Below are positions 27,926 through 38,900 of a stretch of 64,000 nt of DNA, piece by piece. The DNA comes from Rhynchopus sp. YZ270_cl-10 (lineage: Eukaryota; Euglenozoa; Diplonemea; Diplonemida; Diplonemidae). Location: NCBI GenBank assembly GCA_964035575.1, contig OZ037934.1:310001-374000 (forward strand), given 5' to 3'. The notes under the pieces are model-generated. The model saw only the letters and a program-made list of their open reading frames with translations, made no database searches and was not told the DNA's origin. Numbering within the stretch: the stretch's first letter is position 1; each line of letters begins with the position of its first letter. The translations under genes were made by a program, and so were the position numbers.

Positions 27926-29044
27926 ATGATGGATGTGACCTTTGTGCTGGAAGAGTCAGGCGTGACTGCGACAGTGGAGGTGCCATGCGAGGCGAACGTT
28001 GCAGCGGCAAAGGAGGTTGCGTGCAAGGCGCTTGCTGTCTCGCCTGCGTCTGTCGAGATGCGCATCGGCACGCAGATGCTGGAGGGGACGTGCCGTCTGC
28101 AGGATACTGCGTTAGGTGCAGGGGTCCAGGTTGTGCTTGCCCGCCGCTTTGTCGACATCAAGTGTCCTGCTGCGTACAGTGCAGTGCCAACTGGGGAGCA
28201 TATGCATATAGATGGCGTATCGCTGTCTCATTGTGGAGCACTTTGCCTCTTTACACACATGAAGGGCGGAAGGGGGATCACTGGCCTCGATACAGAAACC
28301 TTCAGCCCTGCCTTCGAGTTCGAAGTAGACATTCCGGCGTACAGCGGTGCGCCTGCTATCTCACGGTGCAAGACACGCTGCTACCTGCCGTCCTTTGCAG
28401 GTATGTACGAGGTTGCGCTTCCGGGTGGGGAGGTGCTCCGCAACGTCGGCGGCCCCTCCGCTGCAGTGGTTGCGCGTGGTGGTGTTGTTGCCTCGCGTTG
28501 CATAGAAGGCGTCTCTGTGTATGACGAGGACCTGACGTTGCTCCGCTCTCTCTCACACGAGGGTTGTAAGGCCATGGCAGTGTCGGAGTGTGGTGATTGG
28601 GTGATCACCTCCCACAATGATGGGAAGGCACGTCTGTGGGATGTGAACACAGGTGTAGCTGTGGCATGTGTGCGTGCGGATGTGAAACACGTGGCGCTTT
28701 CACGGCGTGCGGATGTCTTTGCTGTGGAGCGCTCTGACAAAGTGCAGGTCTATTCCCGGAATGGTGCGGCTCTTGGCAGCTTTAAAGAGGAGCAGTCTCG
28801 CGTCTGTGCCGTGCAACTCACTCCATCTGGGCAGTACGTCGTTGTTGGGTTTGAGAGTGGTCAACTATTTCTTGAAGAGCGCATTCTGCACCAGTATGAT
28901 GTGGTGACCAGGTCCTGTGTGCGCATGTTCCGTGGCGTCGCTCCCTTTACACTCACGATATCGCCGTGTTCACGTGTGGTAGTGGTTGTCAACACGGAAT
29001 GCGACACCATTGAGACGAGACATCTGTACCCCTCTGCTGAGTGA
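27926..29044 (+). CDS. ubiquitin-like domain plus WD40 repeat protein
   Basis: 372 residues from the first of two adjacent ATGs (27926, 27929); acceptor-like ACAG at 27909-27912. An in-frame extension reaches 27755 but crosses the AG microsatellite's flank and looks untranslated. Residues 3-72 have the ubiquitin-like pattern (VTFVLEESG ... two-strand hairpin, helix, then VEMRIGTQML and a closing VQVVLA strand), without a C-terminal GG. Residues 75-365 form WD-type beta repeats; the clearest is WVITSHNDGKARLWDVNTG. Likely a propeller scaffold that uses a ubiquitin-like module for protein contacts (inference). I know no named orthologue. The gene sits between duplicated and partly inverted flanks. 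Confidence 0.7.
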   Translation: MMDVTFVLEESGVTATVEVPCEANVAAAKEVACKALAVSPASVEMRIGTQMLEGTCRLQDTALGAGVQVVLARRFVDIKCPAAYSAVPTGEHMHIDGVSLSHCGALCLFTHMKGGRGITGLDTETFSPAFEFEVDIPAYSGAPAISRCKTRCYLPSFAGMYEVALPGGEVLRNVGGPSAAVVARGGVVASRCIEGVSVYDEDLTLLRSLSHEGCKAMAVSECGDWVITSHNDGKARLWDVNTGVAVACVRADVKHVALSRRADVFAVERSDKVQVYSRNGAALGSFKEEQSRVCAVQLTPSGQYVVVGFESGQLFLEERILHQYDVVTRSCVRMFRGVAPFTLTISPCSRVVVVVNTECDTIETRHLYPSAE

Positions 29045-30079
29045 TGTTTTGCGAGGTTGTGTTTTGTGCAGCTTCTCGCAGGCAGTCCACCCTAGAAGCA
29101 CCACCTCGCTGTCGCTGAGCAGTTGCAGCAGTGTTCGTATCGTCCCCTGCATGCGCATCGCTCTACCTCGCTACTACTTTCATGTAAGGAGGGATTGGTC
29201 TGGAAGGTTGTTCATATAGCTGCTCTTAAGGGTCGTGGTGGTCTACGTGAGGCTCATATTTTCTTCACTGTCAGGGCAGCGGCAATGTGGACACCACAGT
29301 CGTCAAAGAATACGCCTGCGCTCCCCATATACCCTAACACACCTCATCCTCCCCTCGGTAGCAGTGGAGCAAATGTGAGTAAACCTTTTTCCTTTTTTGA
29401 CGGCGTGACAGTTTCTGAGCTCCTTTATGGGAAACAGTGTGAAAAAGTCTCCAGGTCTCCTGGGTCAAGAGTTTGTGTGTTGTTCTACTCTTGTGGGTGT
29501 ACTTTCAACTTCTCTTTTTTTAAAATATGTGTACACAAGGTATATTCATCTTTCAACCTTTCTTTCAGTGCAGTCCGCCTACGTACGGTGAGGCGTTTGC
29601 ACTTTCAACATCGTTCTTTCTTTCTTGGGGAGACTTTCCCCCCATATTCCTTTTAAAAAAAAGGAATAAACTTGATTGTAATAGCGTTCACACCCCTTCG
29701 AAGGCTATCGTTGCCCACTACACGTTGATGTAGTGTGTGTTCTTCCTCCTCCTGTTTTAGTTGTTTTGACAACCATCACTTACCGAGGTTCTTGTCTCCG
29801 TTGTACGTTAAAAAAAGTAAGCGGTGACGAAAAGTAAGTGGTGGCTGAAGGGAGGGCTATTTTGTGCTATTTTGGGGTCGTCGGCCACACAAACACAGCA
29901 CAGAAAAGAAAAGAAGAAGCAACAAAGCAAAGGCTACTAGCAATACAAAAAAAAGAAACAAACTACCCCCTCTTCCCTTCTTTATTAGGTCGTTTTGGTG
30001 CTTTGTTGGTCGCATCCATTTTTTTATTTTTATTTTTGAAAACTTGGTTGACGCATCGCACCGCCTTAGCTTTTTCTTT

Positions 30080-30480
30080 TGCTTAAGGCTGACAGGGGTG
30101 GCACTGGTAGGTCTGCTGTACAGGCGTCATCGAGGTGAGGTCCATTGAGCAGCACGCATAGTGATGGCGGTAGCAGGTGCACCACACCAGTCACGATCGG
30201 AGAGGCATCAGCATGGACCTCGTCAGATGCTTCATGATAATGGCAATGATGCCGTCGGGTTGGGCACGTGGAGAGAGTGCCCAGCAGACACCGGGGGGGC
30301 GCACCAAATAGACCGCAGGCAGTGCGCCAGCTTCACTTTCCCCTCCGGGAAGAGGGCCAGGTCCAGAGCAGGTCCAGTTTGTTCTCTGCGCAGTGTTTTC
30401 CGGAACCATCGAAGGCCAGAGGCGCATCACCTTCCCTCGCTGCACAGTGCATGGGCGACCTGCTCTGTCGTAGTAAGATG
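30080..30480. pseudogene. GC-rich stretch, possible decayed gene
   Basis: Base composition resembles coding DNA of this window, but no frame longer than about 150 codons and no motif is recognised on either strand. It may be a decayed copy of an unknown gene or unknown non-coding DNA. I found no similarity by eye to the intact ubiquitin-like/WD gene. Confidence 0.3.
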
Positions 30481-30529
30481 CCTGAGTAGACCTCAAAGTT
30501 TTGTTTTTGTACATCAGATGTAAAATGGA

Positions 30530-30660
30530 CGTAGGACTGTATGGTTGGGGGGTGAGATCCACCCCCCGGTGCACCCGCTCATTGCTCTTTATTGACTGTA
30601 TAGGTTGGGGTTCCGCCCTGGTCCAACCGGTCATTTGTACATCACATTTCAAGACAACTT
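30530..30660 (+). repeat. tandem family B/G units
   Basis: First GGACTGTATGGTTGGGGGG with a GGTG...CACCCCCC hairpin, then a second unit GACTGTATAGGTTGGGG with CCGGTCATTTGTAC and CATTTCAAGACAACTTA. The 52300 copy has the same ATGTAGGACTGTATGG lead. Confidence 0.6.
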
Positions 30661-30879
30661 ATTTTTCCCAACTCCCGAAGAGACCCTAAAAATCCCCCGA
30701 AAACCCCGCCGCCCTGAAGTACGGTGGAGAGGTGAAGCACAAAAGGGGAAAGGGAACAACGGTAGGACCCATGACACATCCGATGAACCCGCATTTCATT
30801 TACACATGCATTGCGCCCCCCACACCCCCCTCACAGCCAAAACACACAACAGAAAACAACCCCCTTCCATTTTCCCCTC

Positions 30880-30935
30880 AAGCTGACTAAGCAACGGCCT
30901 AAGGTCAGCTTATAAACCTTTCTTTCCACCCTCTC
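30880..30935 (+). promoter_or_regulatory. family A hairpin with compensatory stem change
   Basis: Outer arms AAGCTGAC and GTCAGCTT. Relative to the common AAGGTGAC / GTCATCTT, both sides changed so a G-U pair became C-G. TATAAAC and a (CT)n tract follow, upstream of the membrane-protein gene at 31028. Confidence 0.65.
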
Positions 30936-31027
30936 TCTCTCTCTCTCGCACACAATGTTGTGTAGTTGAAACGTTACATTTGATTTTTTTTGGGACAAAA
31001 AAAGCAATCAATAAAGAGCCCTCTTTT

Positions 31028-32689
31028 ATGATGACGCGGCTCATAGTCATCTTGGTGTTGGTTCTGATTGAGGTAGGGTTCTCTTCGTCAAGCCTCCAGG
31101 ACCTGAGGGAGGAGGCCGGGTTCAGTTTAGGGGTCGATGTGGAGAATGGGTTTGCCCTCCATCGGGTGGAGTTCGGAGGCACGGTGGTGGCAGTATGGGT
31201 GGATGGGGACGCTGTGAAGCTGCAACGTTATGACATTCATGGGGAAGGAAAGGGAGATGAAATAAAGGTCACATCCAGCAAGAATGCGACGATTCTTGCT
31301 CCGAAGGTGGTTGAAGCATCGCATCAGTCCTTAATGATTGTCTGGACCGAATCGATTGGGGGCGGCTTATTCAAACCTTTCGCCCGATTTTATGTCCCAA
31401 CAAGCAACTCTCTTGGCGTCAAAATCGATGTCGGAGGGGCTATAGGGGTAACCCACCATCCTTACCAGATCCAGCTTCTTCCTTTTTTTGGCTCGCAGAA
31501 CGGTGCTGCAGTGTTGTGGTCTGGCGCGTCGTCTGTCTGGTTAAACCGAATTCCTCCAAAACTCTTTTTACAACGATTTGAAGGAGATCTCTTTGGTCTT
31601 TCCTTTACAAGCGAAGTACCGGAACTGGTGTATGCAGGAAGCCCAGCAGTATCGGGAATGTCACCAGACGCAACCTTCAGCGTTGCCAGAAACGACGAAA
31701 CCCGGCGAAGCGCAGTCACCTGGACCGCCCTCGACGCTGCCGTGCTGACCGTCATTTTCAACAAAAACTTCGAGCCGATCGCACACCTTACCGAACCACC
31801 ACCTCCTCCTACCCAAAATGAAATTCCAAACCCACCATTAGTCTTATTACTTGACAACGGAGGAATTATTGTTTCAAGCACACCACACCTCGTAGGGTAT
31901 AGCGAACAATATATCAAACTGAACGACTTCGTCCACTCTGAAACCGAAGGGCGGAGGACGCTGCATGGGGTAGGGCTGGTGGCGTCGGAGGACAACAGCT
32001 GGCTTTGGGTTACGATGCAGGAAGACCTCCACCTCAACGTTTTTCTCCACTTCCGCCGCCTTGCTGTCGAAGAAACCAACATCGTCGAGACTGAATCCAT
32101 TTCCTTCGAGCTCCCCAGGACCACCCATGGGGGCACCCTCTTCTCCTCTTCCAATGGAATGATCGGGGTATGGTACTATCTCGAGGAGGGTGTGGAGGTG
32201 GCCTTCTTCGCAAAGCAAGGGGACAGCGTGTTTGCAAGCACGCGAGTCTCGAAGCTGGTGTTGTTCGTTGTGATTGGGGCGGTGTTGATGATTGCGGTGG
32301 GTGTATTGGGCTGTGGGCTCGCAAAATGCGCGGCGAAATTCGGTCGTGACGAAGTGGCAACAGAAGAAGCGGATACTATCATGAAGAGCCTCGCGCGACC
32401 CTCCTCGGTGACCAGGGTGTCCTTGCCAATCGTGTTTCTGGAACAGCAGGCTGGGGCAAACAAATCAGCGATGAAGTCGCCCGCAAGAGAGGCTGAGAAA
32501 AAAGTCGTATTCGGTCAAGGAATCATTGGGGACGAACCAGAAGAAGACTCACCTCGTAGAAGGGCGGATACAGAACTCACTTCAGACCCAATGGATTCGA
32601 AAGAAAAGGAGGATTCAAAGCAGGAAATAAAGAAGGCCAAAGGGAACCCACTCGACAATGAGTCCATACAGGAACGGGCGGGGCAGTGA
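31028..32689 (+). CDS. second type I membrane protein of the same architecture
   Basis: 553 residues from the first of two ATGs that open a signal peptide (MMTRLIVILVLVLIEVGFSS); an in-frame extension to 30980 would bury the signal and is rejected. The ectodomain (about 20-412) has repeated beta-type segments such as GGTVVAVWVDGD and QSLMIVWTES, with a proline-rich insert near 257. A membrane helix at about 413-438 (LVLFVVIGAVLMIAVGVLGCG) is followed by a 115-residue charged cytoplasmic tail. Order, length and repeat style match the protein at 17409-19109, so they are probably distant paralogues. A surface or flagellar-pocket role is inferred only. A family A hairpin and (CT)n tract lie upstream. 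Confidence 0.75.
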   Translation: MMTRLIVILVLVLIEVGFSSSSLQDLREEAGFSLGVDVENGFALHRVEFGGTVVAVWVDGDAVKLQRYDIHGEGKGDEIKVTSSKNATILAPKVVEASHQSLMIVWTESIGGGLFKPFARFYVPTSNSLGVKIDVGGAIGVTHHPYQIQLLPFFGSQNGAAVLWSGASSVWLNRIPPKLFLQRFEGDLFGLSFTSEVPELVYAGSPAVSGMSPDATFSVARNDETRRSAVTWTALDAAVLTVIFNKNFEPIAHLTEPPPPPTQNEIPNPPLVLLLDNGGIIVSSTPHLVGYSEQYIKLNDFVHSETEGRRTLHGVGLVASEDNSWLWVTMQEDLHLNVFLHFRRLAVEETNIVETESISFELPRTTHGGTLFSSSNGMIGVWYYLEEGVEVAFFAKQGDSVFASTRVSKLVLFVVIGAVLMIAVGVLGCGLAKCAAKFGRDEVATEEADTIMKSLARPSSVTRVSLPIVFLEQQAGANKSAMKSPAREAEKKVVFGQGIIGDEPEEDSPRRRADTELTSDPMDSKEKEDSKQEIKKAKGNPLDNESIQERAGQ

Positions 32690-33651
32690 AAGAAGAAAGA
32701 AAGAAAGAAAGAAAAAAAACGAAGAAGAAGAAGGCAGTGGAGATTGCACAAACTGTGACAAACACAACCCGAGGCAACTACACTACTCCAACAATTTTAT
32801 CAAGAAAAAACAAATTGTTGAGCATCCGATTGATTACCAGCAGTTATTTTAGCGATTTTGACAGCGTATTTACACGAGGGAGGAGGGAGGAAGGAGTTCT
32901 TGCCAAAAAAAAAGGAGGGGGGAAAAATAAAGGGAAAAAAATGTTCGTGTCTTTTCATCCGTTCTTCTGAAGGGTGGAAATGACCTCATAAACTAGAGGT
33001 GTTTTGAAGGGGGGGTGTGCAGTTGGTGGGGGAGGGAAGATTACCACATACACAAAAAAAAAAAAAAATAGTTCGAGTGCTAATTTTGTCTTATTTCTCT
33101 TGCCACCTCTTTGGGAGAAAGTGTGCTGTATCCTTGCCTTTTCAAAAAAAAAAGAAATGTGACATTTATATGTACACAACCTACCAAAAGCTTTGCAAAA
33201 TACCAGTTACACGAGTCGCCCTATCGGCGTGGTGTTATTAAAGAAAGACCCCACACCCCATACTACTTATTGCACGGTGCGGTAGTCATCAAAAGGACAA
33301 TACAAAGGAGTCTTGTGCAACTTTATTGCGAGATGCCTTGCGACAGTCATTCTTTGGCAAAGAGAACCCTAGGCATACCTAGAAGGCGAATATCGTATTC
33401 GCCCTACATTCGGATCCGAATATCATATAGGCCTATATTCGCCCTATATGTATTCGCCTTCTAGGTATGCCTAGGGTTGTCATGTTTTCTTACTACCGCA
33501 CCGTGTTGTCCCCGATCCTCAATTTCCCTCCCCAAGGAGGTCTGTTTTTAAAGAAACTTCTAGTCTCCCTCTCTGAAATCGTTTGAAAAACAAACAAACA
33601 CCACCTCCCCACATCACCACAGAACACCCACCCACCTACCCCCTTCTCACA
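32690..33651. other. intergenic region with I repeat and nested palindromes
   Basis: Purine-rich start, a family I copy (32735-32810, core GAGGCAACTACACTACTCC), a poly-A/T region, then the nested inverted-repeat element 33274-33508. The upstream acceptor for the next gene is CACCACAG (AG 33621-33622). Confidence 0.6.
33274..33508. mobile_element. nested inverted-repeat element (MITE-like)
   Basis: Terminal arms CACGGTGCGGTAGT and ACTACCGCACCGTG are perfect. Inside is a second perfect pair (AACCCTAGGCATACCTAG and complement) enclosing a U-like palindrome with GAAGGCGAATA arms. It looks like a U palindrome inserted into another short inverted-repeat element. Confidence 0.7.
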
Positions 33652-34698
33652 ATGCCGGTCGACAAACTCCTCACCACCCCAGTCACGGAGCTGCTCCGTA
33701 TCAAGCATCCCATCCTCCTTGCAGGAATGTTCGGTATCTCCACACACGAGCTCGCTGCCGCTGTGACGAACGCTGGAGGGCTCGGCACCATTGGTGGACT
33801 GACAATGACACCCGACGTGCTGATCAAGGAGATCGCCATGCTGAAGGAGCGCATCAAGGGGGACAAGACGCAGTTCGGCGTGGACCTGGCGTTCCCTAAG
33901 GTGGGCGGCAACGCTCGCAAGACGAACTACGACTACACCAAGGGGAAGTTCGGGGAGCTCATCGACATCATCGTCAAGGAGAAGGCCCGCCTCTTCATCT
34001 GCGCCATTGGTGTCCCCCCGAAGTGGGCCGTCGAGAAGCTCCACGCCGGAGGAGTTCTGGTCATGAACATGATTGGCGACCCCAAGCACGTCCAGGCTGC
34101 TCTCGACGTTGGTGTCGACATGATCTGCGCTCAGGGAACCGAAGCAGGAGGCCACTCTGGCGACATCGCAACCCTCCCCCTCATCCCCCAATGCGTTGAC
34201 CTCGTGAAGCACGCAAGGTCCCCGCTCCACGGAGGCCCTGTCCACATTGTTGCCGCAGGTGGCATCTACGATGGACGTGGTGTTGCTGCAGCGCTCTCCC
34301 TTGGCGCAAAGGCGGCATGGGTGGGAACCCGCTTCGTTGCGTCGAAGGAGGCCACCGCAAAGAAGGGTCACCGTGAATCCGTTGTGGACGCTGAATCCCG
34401 CGATACCGTCCGTACCCTGGTCTACTCTGGTCGCCCCATGCGTACCTGGACGTCGCCGTACGTGAAGGAGTGGGAGGAGACCAAGCAGGAGGAGATCCGC
34501 AAGCTCGTGGACGAAGGCAAGGTGCCCTACACAACCGAGAAGAGAAAGCTTGCGCTCATCGATGTGTACCCCCGTATCTTCGGGCAGGCCTGCGGCGGTA
34601 TCAAGTCTGTCGAGACAGCAGAAACCATTGTCGACGAAATGGTTACTGTCGCAGCAGCAACCCTCAAAGAATCGTCCACCTTCCTCGCGAAGATGTGA
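33652..34698 (+). CDS. nitronate monooxygenase (2-nitropropane dioxygenase family)
   Basis: 348 residues, normal length. FMN-dependent TIM-barrel enzyme that oxidises alkyl nitronates such as propionate 3-nitronate. Visible family marks: HPILLAGM at the first strand, GGLGTIGG, a QGTEAGGHSG loop with the conserved His, and the FMN phosphate site AAGGIYDGRG ... LGAKAAWVGTRF. The start at 33652 is chosen because family similarity begins at once and the upstream in-frame residues (from 33583) are His/Pro-rich leader. No targeting signal was seen, so it is probably cytosolic. It is the best-conserved metabolic gene in the window and unrelated to its neighbours. Confidence 0.9.
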   Translation: MPVDKLLTTPVTELLRIKHPILLAGMFGISTHELAAAVTNAGGLGTIGGLTMTPDVLIKEIAMLKERIKGDKTQFGVDLAFPKVGGNARKTNYDYTKGKFGELIDIIVKEKARLFICAIGVPPKWAVEKLHAGGVLVMNMIGDPKHVQAALDVGVDMICAQGTEAGGHSGDIATLPLIPQCVDLVKHARSPLHGGPVHIVAAGGIYDGRGVAAALSLGAKAAWVGTRFVASKEATAKKGHRESVVDAESRDTVRTLVYSGRPMRTWTSPYVKEWEETKQEEIRKLVDEGKVPYTTEKRKLALIDVYPRIFGQACGGIKSVETAETIVDEMVTVAAATLKESSTFLAKM

Positions 34699-35239
34699 GA
34701 TAGCTGGGTGTGGGTTTTTGAAGTGGGGAAGGTAGGGGAGTGAAAAAACGTTTAAAACGGCTGTGTTTTATTTTATATTTTATTTTTGTTCGAAAATTTC
34801 ACTGAGAAAAAAAAAATTTGGGTGGGAGGGAGAAGAAGGAATTTAAAAATGGTCGTTTTTTATTCTCTTCGCATAAAAGAAAAACACAGTTCTTTTTTTC
34901 TTTGAAAGCACGGAGGACGCATTCAGTTTTGCGCTTTACAACTTCCATTTTTTTTTTGAAAGGTTTTTATCCTTTTTTTTAGTTCCTTTGGATTCTCTCT
35001 TTTAGTTTTCACTTTTTTTTTATTTTCTTTCTTTTTCAAAGAGAGAAAAGCGAAAAGCGAAAACCCATCCGCTTTTTTTCCTCTTCCAATCGCAGTGGCG
35101 ATTTTGCCGCGCGATTGGTACGAGGTATGTGTCATCTTCTACCTCCTCCCCATCCCTCTTCACTAAATCTCTGTGAGTTTTTTGACTGAAGTTCATCTTA
35201 CCTTTTTTTTTACCCTCTCTTGGTGCTATGGGAAATCGG

Positions 35240-35410
35240 TTTAATGGTTCAATATAGGGGGGGATGTTCCCTTTTTTAAAATTTACCATTGCATTTTGTG
35301 ATTATGTGTCTATGTGTCTTTTCACCCAAAATCGTAAGGGAAGTTTAAAAAAAAAAAAAAATGGCGCACCCCTCTACGTCAGTGACCTGTCAATATCGAC
35401 CCCCTCCGGA
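35240..35410 (+). repeat. family Q repeat
   Basis: Same order of blocks as 6545-6830 (ATAGGGGGGGATGT, TTTACCATTGCATTTTGTG, CACCCAAAATCG, CCTGTCAATATCGACCCC) with about 170 bases aligned by eye. Confidence 0.6.
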
Positions 35411-35492
35411 GCACCATTTCTCTCTCTTTTTTTAGATGATTGTATGTGTACCTGAGAGATGCACTCGTCCTTTCATTTTCTCTCTTAAAAAA

Positions 35493-35545
35493 AAGGTGAC
35501 TAAGCACAGAGAGGCTTGATCATGATTACAACATCCCCCCGAATG
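35493..35545 (+). repeat. family A module, 3'-degenerate
   Basis: AAGGTGACTAAGC, loop ACAGAGAG, GCTTGATCATGATTACAAC. Outer right arm altered. Confidence 0.5.
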
Positions 35546-35922
35546 ACAGAACGTGCCTTTGGTCTCATATGCGTGTGTCTCTTCGAATGTACCCTATGCT
35601 TAATGGGTTGAAGAGAAGCCATGACTACCGAATATTTTGCGCAACGTAGCAAAACAGTATTTTTCAAAAAAAGAAAAAAAAGAAAAAGCGTTTATTTCAC
35701 TGTAGAAGTTGGTGTTTTCAATCTGAATTTCTTTTTTAGGGCGAAAATAAGGCTTCACCTCGAGGTGAAATTAAAGCAAATAGTAATGCAAAAAAACCAA
35801 AAACAGTTGCAAAATATTTCCATTTCCTCTCCTCTCCTTCCCCTCCCCTCCTCACACCTTTCATTACCAACTCACATATTTTCAGGATTTTTTTTTGTTT
35901 TGTTTAGAATTGATCCAAAAAA

Positions 35923-38900
35923 ATGGAGGTAAATTCACCTGAAGACGGCGCTCTCAAAAAGGCAAGCAAACGCGCGCTTCTCGAACCTGCTGGGGTTCCT
36001 GAGAAGGATGCTAGACTGATCAAACTCTTAGAAATGGAGCTTACACTGAAGGCCAAAAAATTTGCAAACGACGGCTCACGCGACGAGGCCTTGGGGAAGG
36101 AGGTAGAGAAGAAACTGGCATCCTTTGTCCTACGTTGTGCCTTAGCAGCTTCATACTACCATAGCCGAGAGAACCCAGAGCTTGCGCAGACCTGCCTTTC
36201 GAAGGTAGAAGAATACGGTACAGAGCAAAGCCCTTTAAAAGAATACGCAGGCGGAGCCCTCTCCAGTGCCAGACTACACCAAACGTCATATCAAGAATTG
36301 GAGAGATTATATCTACTATTCGGTGAAGATCCAGCTAAAATAGAAGCGGCAGCCGAAAGCTCACGGAGTTGGGGCGCAAAGGTTAAACACGAAAAACGGA
36401 TACAACGACTTGCAAAAGCAAAATTAGCGGTTCTTTTTAATACCCCAGTAACGCCATTATTTACCCCTACCAAAATAAAGGAAGAATTTGATGGTACCGG
36501 GGAGGTTCCGGCTCGGTCTGTCGCTTCGGATAGGATGGATGCGGTTTTAGTGGATGTGGATGCGACAAATATCGTTGTTGAAGCGCCGCCAGCTGCCTCC
36601 TCCTCCGCCTCCATCTCTGTAGCAAATGAAAAAGAGGATCCCATCATTGACGCACCACCCGGCATGCCCATATCACCTCCTCCACCGTCACCTCCTCCCG
36701 ATGTTTCTCCGATTTCGCCGCAAATAGCAGAACCACAGCCCTCTTCTATGGCACAGCGATTTGGAGCGTTTATCGATTCCGCAACGTCCGGAGAAGAAAA
36801 AGGGGGAAAAGGGGAAGGGGGAAAGAAAAGGGGGCGCGCGCGGAAACGACTGAGCAAATCCCCTCAAGATAAACCAGAGGCAGAGGAGGAGGTGGAATCA
36901 CCGTTTATTGAAGGATTCGGCAAAGCTACGAGACGGCAAAGACAGAAACGGCTGGCGTTATTGAAGGAGGCGAACACCGCAGGGAATTCCCCAGCTACAA
37001 ATGAACTGACCGAACCTTCCTTAAACGAAATGCTGTCTGCGGGGGAGGTACACGCCAAGCAGGACGTCATTCTCGGTCCGTCACTCCCCCCCTCCATGCT
37101 CGCAGGGGTGAGCGAAGGGGGCCTTGAAGGGTTTGAATATTTACGTGGAAAGACCCCGCCAGAATCTGTGGTTTGGACGGCAGAAAAGAGGGAGGAGGTG
37201 ACGCTTCTTGTTGCAAAAGGGAGGGATGCGCAATTTCGAATGTCTGTAAAGGAATATAAAAGGTATTTAACGCAGGATCTGGTGAATGCATGGTTGAGGG
37301 TTGCAGCGGCGGCAGGGGCGCCAACCTTGGTGAACCGGCTTGTAACAGAGCATGGGGCGAATCCTTCGGACCGTGACGCAAATACTGGGTTTTCTATTCT
37401 GCATGATGCCGTAAGGGCAGGGCAGTCGCGTTGTGTGGAGGAGCTGTTGTCGCTCAACGCTGAGGTGCTGCTTGACAAAAAGAATAGAACTGCGTTTCAT
37501 TTAGCGTGCGCTTTACCGGACCTTAAATCTGCGTTCGCGTTGCTTTCTTTCTGTACAAGTGTGAGTTTGCAGCAAAAACCTGAAATTTTCGCGCCAGATT
37601 TGTACAATAAAACGCCTCTCGAATACGCCCTCCGTCATGAAGAAATGGAGCCGGTTCTAGCAGGGATCATCAAGCTGGGAGGATTGGACGTTTTTTTGCG
37701 GAATTTTTTGAAAAAAAGGTGGGACAAAAAGGAGGATTTGGAGGCACAGATTGAGGCTGCGCTTTCAGATGATACGAACAGACTGCTGGCGTGCTGTGAG
37801 TTTGGCTTGGAGCAGATTGCGCTGCTCATCATCTACAACTGCTCACCTGATATTACACAATGCGGGAACACCTACGCCCCGCTTCATTGGGCCGTTCTGA
37901 ACGGAATGCCGAAGCTCCTCTCCGCTCTTCTCACTCTCTCTACCCCAGCAAATGCGATTTCCACTGCGGGGCAGACTCCGTTACATATGGCATCATGCAC
38001 TGATAAGGATATGGTCAAGCTGTTGTTATCCCACGGTGCGTCTTGTGGAGTGGAGGACCGAAACGGAAACCTTCCGTTGCACTATGCCTGCCACAGAGGG
38101 GACGTCGAGATAGCGTTGATGCTGATCTCTCGAGGAAGGAAGTTTTTGAATTATCAGAACCACTCTGGGGTGTCGGTCCTGCATCTGGCAGTGTGGGGAG
38201 GGTGGGTGGAGGTGGTGACCGCGCTTTTGACGAGAAAGTGTGAGGTGAACACTCAAGACAATATGGGAAACACCCCACTCCATTTCGCATGCTCCGCACT
38301 CCAACCTGCCTGCGCTGCTGCTTTAATCCATGCTAACGCGAACCTCGATTTGACCAACCACAGTGGATATACGGCACTCCTCTACGTCTGCTCCTCGAGT
38401 ATGACCGATGTCGCAGTTCAAATGATCAAAGCAGGGGCAAACCCGAATGTCTCAGATCGATCTGGTCAGACAGTTTTTCATTTTGCTGCAGGAAATTCCC
38501 TCGAGCTTTTGTGTTGGGAATTAGTTAATGTCCCTTCAGTGGATATATGCCCGCGAACGAAGTCGGGGGTGACCATACTACAGCTTGCCGCAGCGAGGAA
38601 TATGGTGGGTATATGCGAAGCTCTATTGGTACGTGGTGCGAACATCGATGCGGTAGATCGGCTAGGCGCGTCATGTCTCCACTATGCCTGCCTTTCTCAA
38701 GCGGCCGACACTGCAGAACTACTTCTCGCCAAAGGGGCGAACCCATACCTCCAAAACAACCTCGGTAAAACACCCCTCGATTATGCAATGCTTGCCTCCG
38801 GTACACAGCTGTATACCCCTCCAATGCAAAATATTGGGCAAAAGAAGTACGCCAAGGAGAATATGCATTCAGCCTTATACAAAGAGCCGCAAGAAGATAT

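Larger units (their letters stand above)
29045..31027. other. duplicated flank, GC-rich relic and repeats
   Basis: 29355-30010 is the copy of the gene's upstream flank. 30080-30480 is GC-rich, unlike normal spacer, with short frames on both strands but no recognised domain; it lies where a second gene copy would be expected. Then come B units (30530-30660) and a family A hairpin (30880). Confidence 0.55.
34699..35922. other. intergenic region with Q and A repeats
   Basis: T-rich 3' region, a family Q block (35240-35410) and a family A copy (35493). The next gene's tract ends GTTTAG (AG 35906-35907), 15 bases before its ATG. Confidence 0.6.

Noticed and set aside
30161-30652. 120- and 153-codon frames in the GC-rich stretch
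   Set aside because: Both strands are open, no motif, and the frames run into dispersed repeats; recorded only as a possible relic.
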